Part shown: piece after piece, positions 1-8,866 of the stretch
How the letters are laid out: every line of letters begins with the position of its first letter
How positions within the stretch are numbered: the stretch's first letter is position 1
NCBI GenBank assembly: GCA_900544445.1
Contig: UQVK01000027.1
Coordinates: 1-36,821, forward strand
Direction: 5' to 3'
Origin: an uncultured Lachnospiraceae bacterium
GTDB taxonomy: Bacteria > Bacillota > Clostridia > Lachnospirales > Lachnospiraceae
DNA length: 36,821 nucleotides
Made by a program: the position numbers and the translations under genes
The notes under the pieces: generated by a model
What the model saw: the letters and a program-made list of their open reading frames with translations, nothing else
What the model was told of the DNA's origin: nothing
Database searches by the model: none

Positions 1-11
1 ATTGTATAATA

Positions 12-40
12 TTGACTGAAAAAAAATAATATCCTATAAT
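12..40 (+). promoter_or_regulatory. Sigma-A type promoter for the AraC-family regulator
   Basis: A TTGACT -35 box (12-17), a 17-bp spacer and a perfect TATAAT -10 box (35-40) lie in very AT-rich sequence. The predicted transcript starts near 47 and leaves a leader of about 80 nt before the ATG at 127. A second TATAAT at 5-10 may belong to another promoter whose -35 lies outside the window. Confidence 0.7.
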
Positions 41-126
41 ATGAAAAAACTAACGAATCCTGTCATTTATGAGTGATACGGGTTTTCGGGAAGCTGTGAA
101 AATGGAAGCGGCGGAGGAATAAGCGA

Positions 127-909
127 ATGTATCGAGCCATTCAGGGAGGCTGCAGTGCGGCACATCCCAGAGCCTTTCATATGTCCCGGCCGGAGGGACT
201 TCCCAACTATGTGCTTCTTCTGATACGGTCCTGCGGCGAATTTGAAATCGACGGAAAAAGCTATACGGTGCTGCCGGGGCATGCAGTTCTCTTTGCGCCC
301 GGTACGCCCTATTCTTACGGCAATCCGGAGGGAGAGTACCAGGATGACTGGCTTCATTTTGAGGGCCCGGAGGATTCCAGGGTGCGGGAGCTGAGACGTA
401 TCGCCAACCGGCCCTTCCCGGTCCGGGATCCGGGAAGTTGTACGGCGCTGATCCGGCAGATTCTGTGGGAAACCTCCTTCGCACCGGAAAGATATGCGCA
501 GCAGAATGTGGATGCGCTGTTTGCTGTGCTGTTTAATCATCTGTCCGCATCCTGTGAGGACGGGGGGCAGGAAAAAATGCCGAACCCGTACCGGGAGAAG
601 CTGCAGGCGCTCAGGATGGAACTGAAAAATACCATCACACAGAAGCATGATATCAGGGAATGTGCAGGAAAGATCGGTGTGAGTCCGTCCTATTTTCAGC
701 ACCTGTATACGGACTGCTTTGGTGTACCTTTTCAGCAGGATCTGATCCGGATGCGGGTGGACTATACCAAATATATTCTGACGGCAACGGACCTGACAAT
801 GGAGCAGGTTGCGGGACTGTGCGGATATGCAGGAACCGTGCATTTTTACCGGCAGTTCAAACAGGTTACGGGTACAACCCCGGCGAAATATCGCAGAAAG
901 CCGGGATGA
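127..909 (+). CDS. AraC-family transcriptional regulator with cupin-type sensing domain
   Basis: The 260-residue protein has the usual AraC/XylS layout. The N-terminal half (about 10-90) is a cupin-like ligand pocket with a conserved stretch around VLPGHAVLFAPGTPYSY. The C-terminal half (about 160-258) carries two helix-turn-helix units: one around IRECAGKIGVSPSYFQHLY and the second ending in the family signature QFKQVTGTTPAKYRR. AraC regulators of this size normally sense a small sugar or metabolite and activate nearby catabolic genes; the ligand cannot be read here. The GGAGG at 114-118 supports the ATG at 127. It is cotranscribed with tcdA, which starts 10 nt downstream, but no functional link is evident. 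It could act on the sugar locus that follows; this is inference from proximity only. Confidence 0.88.
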   Translation: MYRAIQGGCSAAHPRAFHMSRPEGLPNYVLLLIRSCGEFEIDGKSYTVLPGHAVLFAPGTPYSYGNPEGEYQDDWLHFEGPEDSRVRELRRIANRPFPVRDPGSCTALIRQILWETSFAPERYAQQNVDALFAVLFNHLSASCEDGGQEKMPNPYREKLQALRMELKNTITQKHDIRECAGKIGVSPSYFQHLYTDCFGVPFQQDLIRMRVDYTKYILTATDLTMEQVAGLCGYAGTVHFYRQFKQVTGTTPAKYRRKPG

Positions 910-919
910 AGGAGATTGA

Positions 920-1657
920 ATGAAAGAACAGTTTGCAAGAACAGCACTTCTTCTGGGAGAGGAAGGCGTGGAACGTCTGGAAAGAGCCCGCGTGGCGGTA
1001 TTCGGAATCGGCGGCGTGGGAGGATATACGGTGGAAGCGCTGGCGAGAAGCGGCGTGGGCCATTTCCTGCTGGTGGACAGCGACCGGGTCGCTCTGTCCA
1101 ACCTGAACCGACAGATCATCGCCACGCTGGATACGGTGGGGCGGTATAAAACGCAGGTTATGAAGGAACGGATTCTGTCCATCAATCCGGATGCGGAGGT
1201 GGAAACGAGGGAATGCTTTTTTCTGCCGGAGAACGCGGAGGAATTTGATTTCAGCGGTCTGGATTATGTTGTAGATGCAGTGGATACGGTAACGGCCAAG
1301 CTGGAGCTGATTCTGCGCGCGCGCCGGTTCGGTGTCTCCGTCATCAGCAGCATGGGAGCTGGCAACAAGCTGGATGCTTCCCGGCTTGAGGTTGCCGACA
1401 TTTATCAGACCAGCGTCTGTCCGCTCGCGCGCGTGATGCGCCGGGAACTGAAGGCCAGAGGGGTGGACAGGCTCAAGGTTGTCTATTCCAGAGAGGAAGC
1501 CAGAAAGCCGGAGTGTGGCGGCGCTTCAACGGTTTCCGACGGCGGAGATACACCTGCGCCGGACCGCCGTGCGATTCCGGGAAGCGTGGTGTTCGTGCCG
1601 GGAGCGGCAGGATTGATCCTGGCGGGAGAGGTTGTAAGGGATCTTTGCGGAATATAA
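920..1657 (+). CDS. tcdA: tRNA threonylcarbamoyladenosine dehydratase (TcdA/HesA/MoeB/ThiF superfamily)
   Basis: The 245-residue protein has the E1-like adenylating fold. The nucleotide-binding loop GIGGVGG is at residues 29-35, followed by the SNLNRQI motif that marks ThiF/MoeB/TcdA enzymes, and a DAVDTVTAK segment. The QTSVCPLARVMRRELKARG stretch is typical of TcdA (YgdL/CsdL) rather than of MoeB or ThiF. TcdA uses ATP to dehydrate t6A37 of tRNAs to cyclic t6A, a cytoplasmic modification that improves decoding of ANN codons. An AAGGAG ribosome site precedes the ATG, only 10 nt after the AraC gene stop. A convergent hairpin region separates it from the sugar-transport genes. Length and motifs match the family; confidence is high. 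Confidence 0.93.
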   Translation: MKEQFARTALLLGEEGVERLERARVAVFGIGGVGGYTVEALARSGVGHFLLVDSDRVALSNLNRQIIATLDTVGRYKTQVMKERILSINPDAEVETRECFFLPENAEEFDFSGLDYVVDAVDTVTAKLELILRARRFGVSVISSMGAGNKLDASRLEVADIYQTSVCPLARVMRRELKARGVDRLKVVYSREEARKPECGGASTVSDGGDTPAPDRRAIPGSVVFVPGAAGLILAGEVVRDLCGI

Positions 1658-1680
1658 AGATATAAGAAAAGAAGGAAAAG

Positions 1681-1724
1681 AGGGCCTGCAGTCTGCCGAA
1701 AATGTCCGGCAGGACGCAGGCCCT
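1681..1724. terminator. Long stem-loop terminator between convergent genes
   Basis: AGGGCCTGC pairs with GCAGGCCCT across an inner stem of CTGCCG/CGGCAG. On the minus strand the stem is followed by a T-rich run (CTTTTCCTTCTTTTCTT), so it most plausibly ends the transporter operon; it may also stop tcdA transcripts. Confidence 0.65.
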
Positions 1725-1739
1725 TCCTGAATAAAGCTT

Positions 1740-1767
1740 GGGAAATGCGCCTGACAGCGCATTCCCG
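1740..1767. terminator. Second stem-loop downstream of the permease gene
   Basis: GGGAAATGCGC and GCGCATTCCC form a 10-bp stem with one bulged A and a 6-nt loop, about 40 nt past the permease stop. It has no clear T-run, so it may be a weak terminator or an mRNA 3'-end stabiliser acting together with the hairpin at 1681-1724. Confidence 0.4.
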
Positions 1768-1804
1768 AACCCGGATATATGATGAGAAGCATGTCTTTTA
1801 CAGA

Positions 1805-2722
1805 TCAACCCTTTACTGCTCCCAGCATGATACCCTTTACAAAATACTTCTGGATGAAAGGATATACGCAGATAATCGGAATGGTTGCAATCATGGTTGC
1901 AGCCATACGCAGAGAGTCCGGTGTGATAGTCATGCCGGATTTGGCATTGGACATCTGTGCGGAGGTGGTTGCACCGGTGTTGTACTGGTTCAGAATTTCC
2001 ACCAGGATGGACTGCATGGGCTTCAGATTTTCGCTGGAGGTATACAGATAAGCGTCAAACCAGGAATTCCACTGATTGATGGCAACGAAAAGCGCCACGG
2101 TCATCAGGATGGGTTTGGCCAGCGGGATGATGATTTTCCAGTAGACGACCAGATCATTGCCGCCGTCGATCTTCACTGCCTCGAACAACTCATCCGGCAT
2201 GGATTCGATATAGGAGCGGATCAGAATCATGTTGTATACGCTCATGATCAGCGGGAAAATGAATACCCAAAAAGTATCCAGCAGGCCCAGATTTTTCAGA
2301 ACCATATAGTAGGGAACCTGGCCGCCGCCGAAGTACATGGTGAATACGAACAGAACATTCCAGAACTTGTGTCCGATCAATTCCTTACGGGACAGGGAAT
2401 AAGCCACCATGGAGGTACACAGCAGAGCCAGAGGCGTTCCGATGATGGTTCTTGCAAGCGTTACCAGGATGGAGTGGGTGAAGGTGGACCTTCCGAGAAT
2501 TTCCTTATAACTCAGAACACTGAATACACGGGGCCAGAAATACAAGCCGCCGCGGACTGCATCCGTAGGGTCATTGATGGAAACGATGAAAATGTTCCAG
2601 AAAGGATAAACCGTGACAATCGTAACCAGGGAGAGAAAGACTACCTTACAGATGTCCAGCACCCATTCGCTGGGAGTCCGTTTTAACGGTCTCTTTTTTG
2701 TTTTTACAGCCGTCTTTGCCAT
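1805..2722 (-). CDS. Carbohydrate ABC transporter permease, LplC/AraQ type
   Basis: The 305-residue integral membrane protein is a CUT1-family permease. A basic N-terminus (MAKTAVKTKKRPLKR) is followed by a first membrane segment around VLDICKVVFLSLVTIVTVYPF and further segments to the C-terminus. The EAVKIDGGNDLVVYWKIIIPLAKP stretch (split here as EAVKIDGG and IIIPLAKP) is the EAA loop that docks onto the transporter ATPase. The C-terminal PFIQKYFVKGIMLGAVKG is characteristic of LplC-type permeases. It follows the LplB-type gene by 17 nt, with GGAGG before its ATG, so the two are cotranscribed and expected to form the membrane channel. No ATPase gene is present in the window; this class generally borrows a shared MsmX-like ATPase. 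Confidence 0.92.
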   Translation of the reverse strand: MAKTAVKTKKRPLKRTPSEWVLDICKVVFLSLVTIVTVYPFWNIFIVSINDPTDAVRGGLYFWPRVFSVLSYKEILGRSTFTHSILVTLARTIIGTPLALLCTSMVAYSLSRKELIGHKFWNVLFVFTMYFGGGQVPYYMVLKNLGLLDTFWVFIFPLIMSVYNMILIRSYIESMPDELFEAVKIDGGNDLVVYWKIIIPLAKPILMTVALFVAINQWNSWFDAYLYTSSENLKPMQSILVEILNQYNTGATTSAQMSNAKSGMTITPDSLRMAATMIATIPIICVYPFIQKYFVKGIMLGAVKG

Positions 2723-2739
2723 AATTGTCCTCCTTTCCT

Positions 2740-3690
2740 TTAGAACAGTGCTGTGTCGTTCAGCTTCGCGGTGATCTTATTGGCGCACATCACCAGGACG
2801 AAGGAAACAACGGATTTGAACATGCCGACAGCGGTACCATAGGAATACATGCCCTTGGTCAGGCCGTAACGGTAAGCGTAGGTATCCAGAACATCGGAGT
2901 AGTTCAGAATCGCATTGTTGCCCATCAACAGCTGCTGTTCAAAGCCGGTGGTCAGAATGCCGCCTACTGCAAGGATCAGCATGATGCAGATCGTGCCGCG
3001 GATGGCGGGAAGGGTAATATGCCAGATTCTCTGAACCCGGTTGGCACCGTCCACTTCGGCGGCCTCATAAAGCCCCTGGTCCACGCCGGAGATAGCCGCC
3101 AGGTAGATGATGGCATTATAGCCCATATTTTTCCAGGTGTTGGCGAAAGCAATAATCCACCAGAAATACTCGCCTTTCTGGAAGAAAAGAATGGGCTCAT
3201 CGATGATGTGAAGAGCCACCAGCAGATCGTTGACAACGCCGTTTCCGGACAGGAAGGTCAGAAAAATGTTGGAAGCGATAACCCAGGATATAAAGTAAGG
3301 AAGGTAGGAAGCGGTCTGTACGAACTTCTTCACCTTCATATTTTTCACTTCATTTAAAAACACTGCGATCAGGATCGGCGCGGGAAAGGAAAACAGCAAC
3401 GTAAGAAGGCTGGTTGCCAGTGTGTTGCGCATGATCATCTTAAAATCGTTTTCAAAAAAGTATTCGAACCATTCGAATCCCACAAAAGGGGCATTCAGCA
3501 GATCGGACCAGTATCCGTTCTGGGTTGGCCTGTAATTGGTAAATGCCATGTAAAGGCCGGTCATTGGAGCGTAGCAGATCAGGATTACCCATACAAGGGC
3601 CGGAATCATCAAAAGAAACAGGTAGCGCTGGTTCCAGAGTCTTGTTTTGAGGGATTTTCCAGAAGACTTTACCGCTGTCTTTTTTGCCAT
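2740..3690 (-). CDS. Carbohydrate ABC transporter permease, LplB type
   Basis: The 316-residue protein starts with a basic stretch and a strongly hydrophobic first segment (YLFLLMIPALVWVILICYAP), then about five more membrane spans. The EAA loop is visible at EAAEVDGANRVQRIWHITLP, the site of contact with the ATPase. Such proteins are commonly annotated as sugar ABC transporter permease of the LplB/YtcP kind and import oligosaccharides handed over by a lipoprotein. It lies between the solute-binding lipoprotein gene and the second permease gene, in the same direction. The ATG follows an AAGGAGG site at good spacing. A 12-bp hairpin directly upstream probably makes its expression lower than that of the binding protein. 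Confidence 0.92.
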   Translation of the reverse strand: MAKKTAVKSSGKSLKTRLWNQRYLFLLMIPALVWVILICYAPMTGLYMAFTNYRPTQNGYWSDLLNAPFVGFEWFEYFFENDFKMIMRNTLATSLLTLLFSFPAPILIAVFLNEVKNMKVKKFVQTASYLPYFISWVIASNIFLTFLSGNGVVNDLLVALHIIDEPILFFQKGEYFWWIIAFANTWKNMGYNAIIYLAAISGVDQGLYEAAEVDGANRVQRIWHITLPAIRGTICIMLILAVGGILTTGFEQQLLMGNNAILNYSDVLDTYAYRYGLTKGMYSYGTAVGMFKSVVSFVLVMCANKITAKLNDTALF

Positions 3691-3709
3691 AGAAGATCCT
3701 CCTTTTGAA

Positions 3710-3737
3710 GAAAGGCAGTTTTGACAAACTGCCTTTC
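3710..3737 (-). promoter_or_regulatory. Intercistronic hairpin between binding-protein and permease genes
   Basis: GAAAGGCAGTTT and AAACTGCCTTTC form a perfect 12-bp stem closed by a 4-nt loop. There is no U-run, and the next gene's ribosome site follows closely. Such hairpins after sugar-binding-protein genes usually protect the upstream mRNA or partly attenuate transcription, giving excess binding protein over permease. Confidence 0.6.
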
Positions 3738-3789
3738 CAAGTGCTGTTTGATTCAGTTCAGTGAGGAATGTGGTCGGATGTCAGACAGA

Positions 3790-5484
3790 TTATTCTTCTG
3801 TGGCGTTCCACAGTTCCATACGCTCATTGTAGGTCTCTGTCATGACGGCCTCTACGTCTGCCATGCCTGCAGCTTCCAGATCGCTCATCATCTGTTCATA
3901 AACCGCATCGCATTCTTCGACCGTTGCTGCGTTGACCATATTAGGATAAGCTTGATTGATGATGTCCTGCACCTTCTGAGCCTTCAGTGCTTCCGGGCTG
4001 TTTCCGGTAGGAACGAGTCCGTCAAATTCCGCAGTGTCCCAATAAGTATTTGTGAGATTCTTGTAGGCAAAATCTGTAGAGCGATCCGTTTCATTCCAGA
4101 AGATACGGCTGGCGGTATCGTCGTCTGCGTGTCTGCTGTTCTTAACGAACCAGGTCCATTTGGTAATTCCGGTATCGTTTACGGTATTGGTAGGATCTGC
4201 AGTGTAGCGTTCCATGATGTCGCCAATGGGGGTACGCACGCCGTCAACAAATTCCCAATCCTGTCCTTCAATACCCCAAAGAAGAAGATCCTGTCCTTCC
4301 TGGCTTGCGCAGTAATCAATGAAGGCAAGAGCAGCTTCCAGATTCTTACAGTTGGTGGTGATACCGATGGCATCCCAACCAAGAGAACTTCTGCCGCACA
4401 GGGTAGTCGCATCCGGATCAGAACCGTCCGGAATAACCTTATAGGCAAGATACTCTGCGTTTTCATTACCGCTGGTCTGCATCAGTGCTGCACTTGCGGC
4501 GTCAGGATCCCAGTATGAACCAAGATAGCCGAATACATTGCCCTGGCTGAGCTTCTGATTACGAAGCTCCTGATTGTTGGAGGTCCATTCTCTGTCCAGA
4601 AGACCCTCTCTGTACAGGGTGTTCATGTCATGGATAGCGTTCAGATAGTCAGGATGACTTACTTTGTAATGCAGGTTTCCGCTTTCGTCCACGTAGTAGG
4701 TCTTCATGCCGTACATACCGGAAAAAACGCCGTTCAGACTGTCGTTGTTACTGGGTTCTCCCATGGTCAGGGCAACGCTTTCCTGACCGTTCATTTCCGG
4801 ATATTTTTCTTTGAACTGCTTCAGAATTTCCACCATTTCAGAGAAGGTGAAGGGTTCGTCACTGTCTGCTCTTTCCTGTCCCACCAGCTCGATCATAATG
4901 TCATATCTCATGATGAAGCCATTGGAGGGATCAGGATCGTAGCCGTACCAGTTAGAAAGGTAATAGTTTCCCCCGTCGGTATATCTGGTCTTGTTCAGTG
5001 TATCGCCGTACATCTCGACAACGTTGGGAAGCTTATCCCAATACTGGGAAAGATCGATCAGAGCCCCCGCTTCAATGTACTGATTTACAATATCAGAACC
5101 TCTGTCCATCAAAACGATGTCGGGATAGTCCTGACCTGCCAGCATCAGGGAAAGCTTTTCTGCAGGATCTCCAGTGGGGCTGATCAGATTGATGGTGACG
5201 CCCGTACGATTCATCAGTTCCAGAGCAACTGGATCGTCAAAGGTCCTGGTCCCGGAGTTCTTATCGAAGAAAGAGATGATCGGAGTACCGTCCTCGGCAA
5301 ACTCTCCTTCATTGGAAACGGCCACGGCGGCAGCCTCCCCTGAATCTTCGGAGCCTTCTGCCACTTCAGATGCGGGAGTGGAATCTCCTCCGCCGGAAGA
5401 TGTGGTGGAAGAGGAGTTGCCACAGGCGCCAAGTGTTCCGATTACGAGCGCCGAGGCAAGCAGTAACGCAAGTTTCTTTTTCAT
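3790..5484 (-). CDS. Extracellular solute-binding lipoprotein of the Lpl-type ABC transporter (SBP1)
   Basis: The 564-residue protein has a lipoprotein signal peptide with lipobox LGAC and lipidated Cys21, then a Ser/Thr/Gly/Glu-rich linker to about residue 60. The mature domain is a type of family-1 solute-binding protein of the large LplA class (about 500 residues), which captures oligosaccharides at the outer face of the membrane. It is closely similar to a second binding protein at 7219-8832: both share FDKNS, a DYPDI/DYPDM block, EMYGD.LN, ERADSDEPFT, MYGMKTY and GWDAI.IT. AAGGAGG lies 10 nt before the ATG. It opens the SBP-LplB-LplC transport unit. Ligand is unknown; the nearby glycosidases suggest fucosylated or galactosylated oligosaccharides. 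Confidence 0.92.
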   Translation of the reverse strand: MKKKLALLLASALVIGTLGACGNSSSTTSSGGGDSTPASEVAEGSEDSGEAAAVAVSNEGEFAEDGTPIISFFDKNSGTRTFDDPVALELMNRTGVTINLISPTGDPAEKLSLMLAGQDYPDIVLMDRGSDIVNQYIEAGALIDLSQYWDKLPNVVEMYGDTLNKTRYTDGGNYYLSNWYGYDPDPSNGFIMRYDIMIELVGQERADSDEPFTFSEMVEILKQFKEKYPEMNGQESVALTMGEPSNNDSLNGVFSGMYGMKTYYVDESGNLHYKVSHPDYLNAIHDMNTLYREGLLDREWTSNNQELRNQKLSQGNVFGYLGSYWDPDAASAALMQTSGNENAEYLAYKVIPDGSDPDATTLCGRSSLGWDAIGITTNCKNLEAALAFIDYCASQEGQDLLLWGIEGQDWEFVDGVRTPIGDIMERYTADPTNTVNDTGITKWTWFVKNSRHADDDTASRIFWNETDRSTDFAYKNLTNTYWDTAEFDGLVPTGNSPEALKAQKVQDIINQAYPNMVNAATVEECDAVYEQMMSDLEAAGMADVEAVMTETYNERMELWNATEE

Positions 5485-5677
5485 ATACCATGATCCTCCT
5501 TTTAGTGTATTAGTGCCACAATTCCTCTTTGATAAAACAATAATACATAAATAATAACGGAAGATAAATATTCCATATTTACAATTTATATCAAAATATG
5601 AATGAATTTAGACTATTTTTATTCAAAATACACAATTTATAATCCTGCGCTGAAAAACGGCCGGGGTCGGGTTTTCA
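5485..5677 (-). promoter_or_regulatory. AT-rich control region upstream of the SBP1-permease operon
   Basis: This 193-bp gap separates the YesN-type regulator gene from SBP1. It is strongly AT-rich compared with its neighbours and contains a perfect inverted repeat AAATAT-TCC-ATATTT (5566-5580). Several weak -35/-10 combinations exist on the minus strand, none convincing. It is the most likely target of the YesN-type activator; this is inference from position. Confidence 0.45.
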
Positions 5678-7216
5678 TTAAAGAAATTTTTTCCGGTATT
5701 CGTTCGGGGTCAGATGATAGCGTTTAGTAAAGACGGAGCCGAAGTAGGAGATGTTTTCGTAACCCACCATGTTTGCGACTTCCCTGACTTTCAGAGTAGG
5801 ATCCTTCAGAAGTTCGCAGGCTCTGGCAAAGCGGTAATCCGTCACATATTCAAGAATGGTCTGTCCAGTCCCTTCCTTGAAGATGGAACGGACATAGTTG
5901 ACGGAAAAGTGAATTTCATCGGCGATGGCATCCACTGTCATTGGTTCTCCATAGTGCTGCTGGACGTATTCCTTCACCCTGCGGACCACGTAGGCATTTT
6001 TTCCGCCCGCATTTTCCTGATAGGTGATCAGAACCTGGCGGAAGGAGCCAAGCAGCAGCGTCTTCAGTTCTCCCACGCAGCGGCATCCCTCCAGTTGAGT
6101 CAGAGAAAGCGCAGGTCTGTAAGGACTTCCGGAGCCGGAGGAAAGTCTGCGCTCCAGGAGCAGAAGCATCCGCCATATGGCGTTTTCCAGCGACCTCCGG
6201 GAAAGCCGCATTTCTCTCAGCCGTTTCAGAAGCCGGTCGATTTCCGCCTCCGTTTCCGTCTCGTTCTCATAGGGAAAAAGCTGTTCCAGCCGGCTGAGCG
6301 CTTCTTCCAGCACGCTGTCCGGCAGGTCGGTGAAAACGTGTGGGGGGTAAAATGAAAAGTCAGAAGAAATCGTTCCGTCCGGCGCTATGGAAACTTTTAC
6401 AAAGGATCCCGCAGGCAGGTAATAGACATCGTCTTCCATTTCCTTAAGCGCCTGCCAGGAGGAACGCAGCTGTGTATCCTTCAGTGAGCGTTCTGCCAGA
6501 TATGCACCGCTGTAGGGAAAACCGGTCAGCTTTTCAAGCAGTTCCTGGATCTTAAGTCCGTTGTCGTATGGATCCGCATATCCCCGCAGAATGATACCGA
6601 GCCTGTTTTCATCCATCCAGGCCGCATGGATACCGGCCACATATTTCAGAAGATGATCCACCAGGGACTTCCCGGAAACGCTGAAAAAGATCATCATGCC
6701 ATATTGATCTGCGCCGGAAGAAAGCTTTCTGGTGCGGGCCAATTCCTCAAGAAGCACAGGCTGCTGCGCATCCCCTTCCAGGCAAAGCCGTTCCAGGAGC
6801 TGCTGCTCCAGAGTTTCCAGAGAATGGGTAAAGAGCATGTCCCGGTTCAGCGCTTCTTTCACTTTCAGAATCACATTTTCGATATCCGCCGCAGTAAAGG
6901 GCTTCAGGAGGTAGTCTGCCGCCCCCATCTGCAGAGCGGACTGCACATAGGAGAAATCGTCGTAACCGGACAGAAAGACCACCTTGATCCTCTGATTCAG
7001 GTCACGGATCTTCCGGGCCAGCATAATACCGTCCATGACCGGCATATGGACATCCGTAATGACAATGTCCGGCTCCTGATCCAAAACCATTTCATATGCG
7101 ATCCGGCCATTTTTGGCTGTATCTACCTGATCGATGCCGAGACGTTTCCAGTCCACATGGTCCCGGAGCGCCTGCAGTTCAAGGGGTTCATCGTCTACCA
7201 GTAAAATCCGCAGCAT
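5678..7216 (-). CDS. YesN-type response regulator with AraC-type DNA-binding domain
   Basis: The 512-residue protein begins with a receiver domain (1-120): acidic pair D8-D9, phospho-acceptor D55 in ITDVHMPVMDG, and the switch Lys in LLKPF. A middle region of about 270 residues with no clear motif leads to a C-terminal AraC-type HTH domain (about 410-510), with VRRVKEYVQQHYGEPMTVDA and a closing FTKRYHLTPNEYRKKF. Proteins of this kind pair with YesM-type kinases and activate sugar-transport operons. An upstream in-frame ATG at 7231 exists, but its first codons are themselves the GGGAGG ribosome site, so the ATG at 7216 is chosen. That start lies 2 nt past the SBP2 stop, implying translational coupling. 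Likely target: the transport operon downstream. Confidence 0.93.
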   Translation of the reverse strand: MLRILLVDDEPLELQALRDHVDWKRLGIDQVDTAKNGRIAYEMVLDQEPDIVITDVHMPVMDGIMLARKIRDLNQRIKVVFLSGYDDFSYVQSALQMGAADYLLKPFTAADIENVILKVKEALNRDMLFTHSLETLEQQLLERLCLEGDAQQPVLLEELARTRKLSSGADQYGMMIFFSVSGKSLVDHLLKYVAGIHAAWMDENRLGIILRGYADPYDNGLKIQELLEKLTGFPYSGAYLAERSLKDTQLRSSWQALKEMEDDVYYLPAGSFVKVSIAPDGTISSDFSFYPPHVFTDLPDSVLEEALSRLEQLFPYENETETEAEIDRLLKRLREMRLSRRSLENAIWRMLLLLERRLSSGSGSPYRPALSLTQLEGCRCVGELKTLLLGSFRQVLITYQENAGGKNAYVVRRVKEYVQQHYGEPMTVDAIADEIHFSVNYVRSIFKEGTGQTILEYVTDYRFARACELLKDPTLKVREVANMVGYENISYFGSVFTKRYHLTPNEYRKKFL

Positions 7217-7218
7217 GC

Positions 7219-8832
7219 TTATTCCTCCCATTGTTCCATCCGTTTCTGATAATTCTGTGTCCAGATTGCTTCCACCGGGGACAGTCCTTCCGCCTCCATA
7301 TCCAGCAGCAGCTTTTCATACATTTTGAGCATACTTTCTTCACTGTCCGCGTTCACCATCCGGGGAAAGGCTTCATCGTAAATGTTTTTGATGCTGGTCC
7401 ACATGAGGGATTCCTCAGTCCCGCTTTCCGGATCCAGTCCCAGATATGCGGAGGTATCCCAGTAGTCTCCCTCCATGCGCCGGTTGGCGAGCTGAGCTTC
7501 CAGCGTGGGCTGGTATTTGGTCATCATATCGTAGGGAGAACCGTCGCTTCCGTTCCCATTTTTTATGAACCAGATCCAGCGCCGTACGGAAGTCTGCTCA
7601 ATGGCCCGGCTAACGCTTCTTGTGAAAAGCTCCAGATTTTCTTCGCTCGGCGTACGCACCCCGTTCACATAACTCCAGTCCTCGCCCTCGATTCCCCAGA
7701 GCATCAAATACTGTCCCTCTTCGCTGGCAAGAAAATTGATCACTTTCAGGGCGGCATCCATATTCTGGCAGTGATCTGTTACGGCGATGGCGTCCCAGCC
7801 CATGGAATTCCGGCCTCCATAGGTGGTTTCGGACGCAGCCACTCCTTCGCCCAGCACCTTGTAGCAGGCATAGTAAGCATTGTTCCCGCCTTCGGCGCGA
7901 AGGAGAGAGTTTTCGTTGAAAATATCCCAATAGGCGCAGGCAGTAGCGAACACCCTGCCGCTTCTGATCTTCTCCTGATACAGTTCCTGCCGGTTCAGAA
8001 CCCATTCCTTATCCAGAAGTCCCTCGCGGTACATCTGGTTGAGAAAGGAAAGCATCTTTATATATTCGGGATCTTTTACGAGATGCTGCAGCTGTCCGTT
8101 TTCTTCGTGGTAGGTCTTCATTCCGTACATTCCCCGTACGGCGGCAAGATAGTCGTAATCAAGGCAGGTGGTGAAGGGGATCGAGGGCTGGCCATCGATT
8201 TCCGGATATTTTTCAGAGAAGTCCCGGAGCAGCTGCAGAAACTCTTCCTGGGTGAAGGGTTCGTCGCTGTCCGCCCTTTCCTTTCCAATCAGTTCCACCA
8301 GGTAGTCGTACCGGATCTGGAAGCCGGATACCGCATCCAGATCCTCTCCGTACCAATTGCCGAGATAATACAGAGCCCCGTCTTCTGTGCGGTATCGGTT
8401 CAGCATGTCTCCGTACATTTCCTCCACAGCCGGAAGCCGGGAAAGATAAGGGGAGAGGTCGATCAGGTATCCTGCATCCTGGTATTTGGAAATGGATTCG
8501 AGATCCACCTTGATCATGTCGGGATAGTCCTGATAGGTATACATCAGCTCTTCTTTTTCAGCAGCATCATCCGTAGAATCGATCACCTGGATACGGACTC
8601 CCGTCCTCCTCATGATCTCCTGCGCGATCCGGTCGTCAAAGGAGTGACGGTCGGAATTTTTATCAAAGAGGGTGAGTACGTATTCTTCCCCGTCCGAGCC
8701 GGCGGAGGAATTCGTGCCTCCGGAAGAATTGATGCTTCCGGTCGCCTGCCGGTCTTCTCTCTGACCGCAGCCCGCAGCGAGGAGCAGGGACAGGAAGATC
8801 AGACAGACGCCGGACATTATCAGTTTTTTCAT
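7219..8832 (-). CDS. Second Lpl-type solute-binding lipoprotein, placed between sensor kinase and regulator genes (SBP2)
   Basis: The 537-residue protein has a lipoprotein signal peptide with lipobox LAAGC and Cys22, then a short Ser/Gly linker. It is a paralogue of SBP1 (shared FDKNS, RTGV, DYPDM, EMYGD, NWYG, ERADSDEPFT, MYGMKTY, MGWDAIAVT and WGIEG blocks). A longer frame open to 8940 exists, but the ATG at 8832 is preceded by GGAGG at good spacing and begins the signal peptide. No permease gene accompanies it. Because it lies inside the kinase-regulator gene pair, it may serve as a sugar-sensing partner of the kinase; a sugar-binding protein acting with a LytS/YesN pair is known from clostridial xylose regulation. 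It could equally be a spare binding protein for the same permeases. Confidence 0.9.
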   Translation of the reverse strand: MKKLIMSGVCLIFLSLLLAAGCGQREDRQATGSINSSGGTNSSAGSDGEEYVLTLFDKNSDRHSFDDRIAQEIMRRTGVRIQVIDSTDDAAEKEELMYTYQDYPDMIKVDLESISKYQDAGYLIDLSPYLSRLPAVEEMYGDMLNRYRTEDGALYYLGNWYGEDLDAVSGFQIRYDYLVELIGKERADSDEPFTQEEFLQLLRDFSEKYPEIDGQPSIPFTTCLDYDYLAAVRGMYGMKTYHEENGQLQHLVKDPEYIKMLSFLNQMYREGLLDKEWVLNRQELYQEKIRSGRVFATACAYWDIFNENSLLRAEGGNNAYYACYKVLGEGVAASETTYGGRNSMGWDAIAVTDHCQNMDAALKVINFLASEEGQYLMLWGIEGEDWSYVNGVRTPSEENLELFTRSVSRAIEQTSVRRWIWFIKNGNGSDGSPYDMMTKYQPTLEAQLANRRMEGDYWDTSAYLGLDPESGTEESLMWTSIKNIYDEAFPRMVNADSEESMLKMYEKLLLDMEAEGLSPVEAIWTQNYQKRMEQWEE

Positions 8833-8866
8833 GGGGACCTCCAAAAATTCTGTGGGAGTACCAAAG

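Noticed and set aside
7217..7231. Upstream start of the YesN-type regulator at 7231
   Set aside because: Its first codons coincide with the GGGAGG ribosome site of the ATG at 7216, and the receiver domain begins exactly at 7216.
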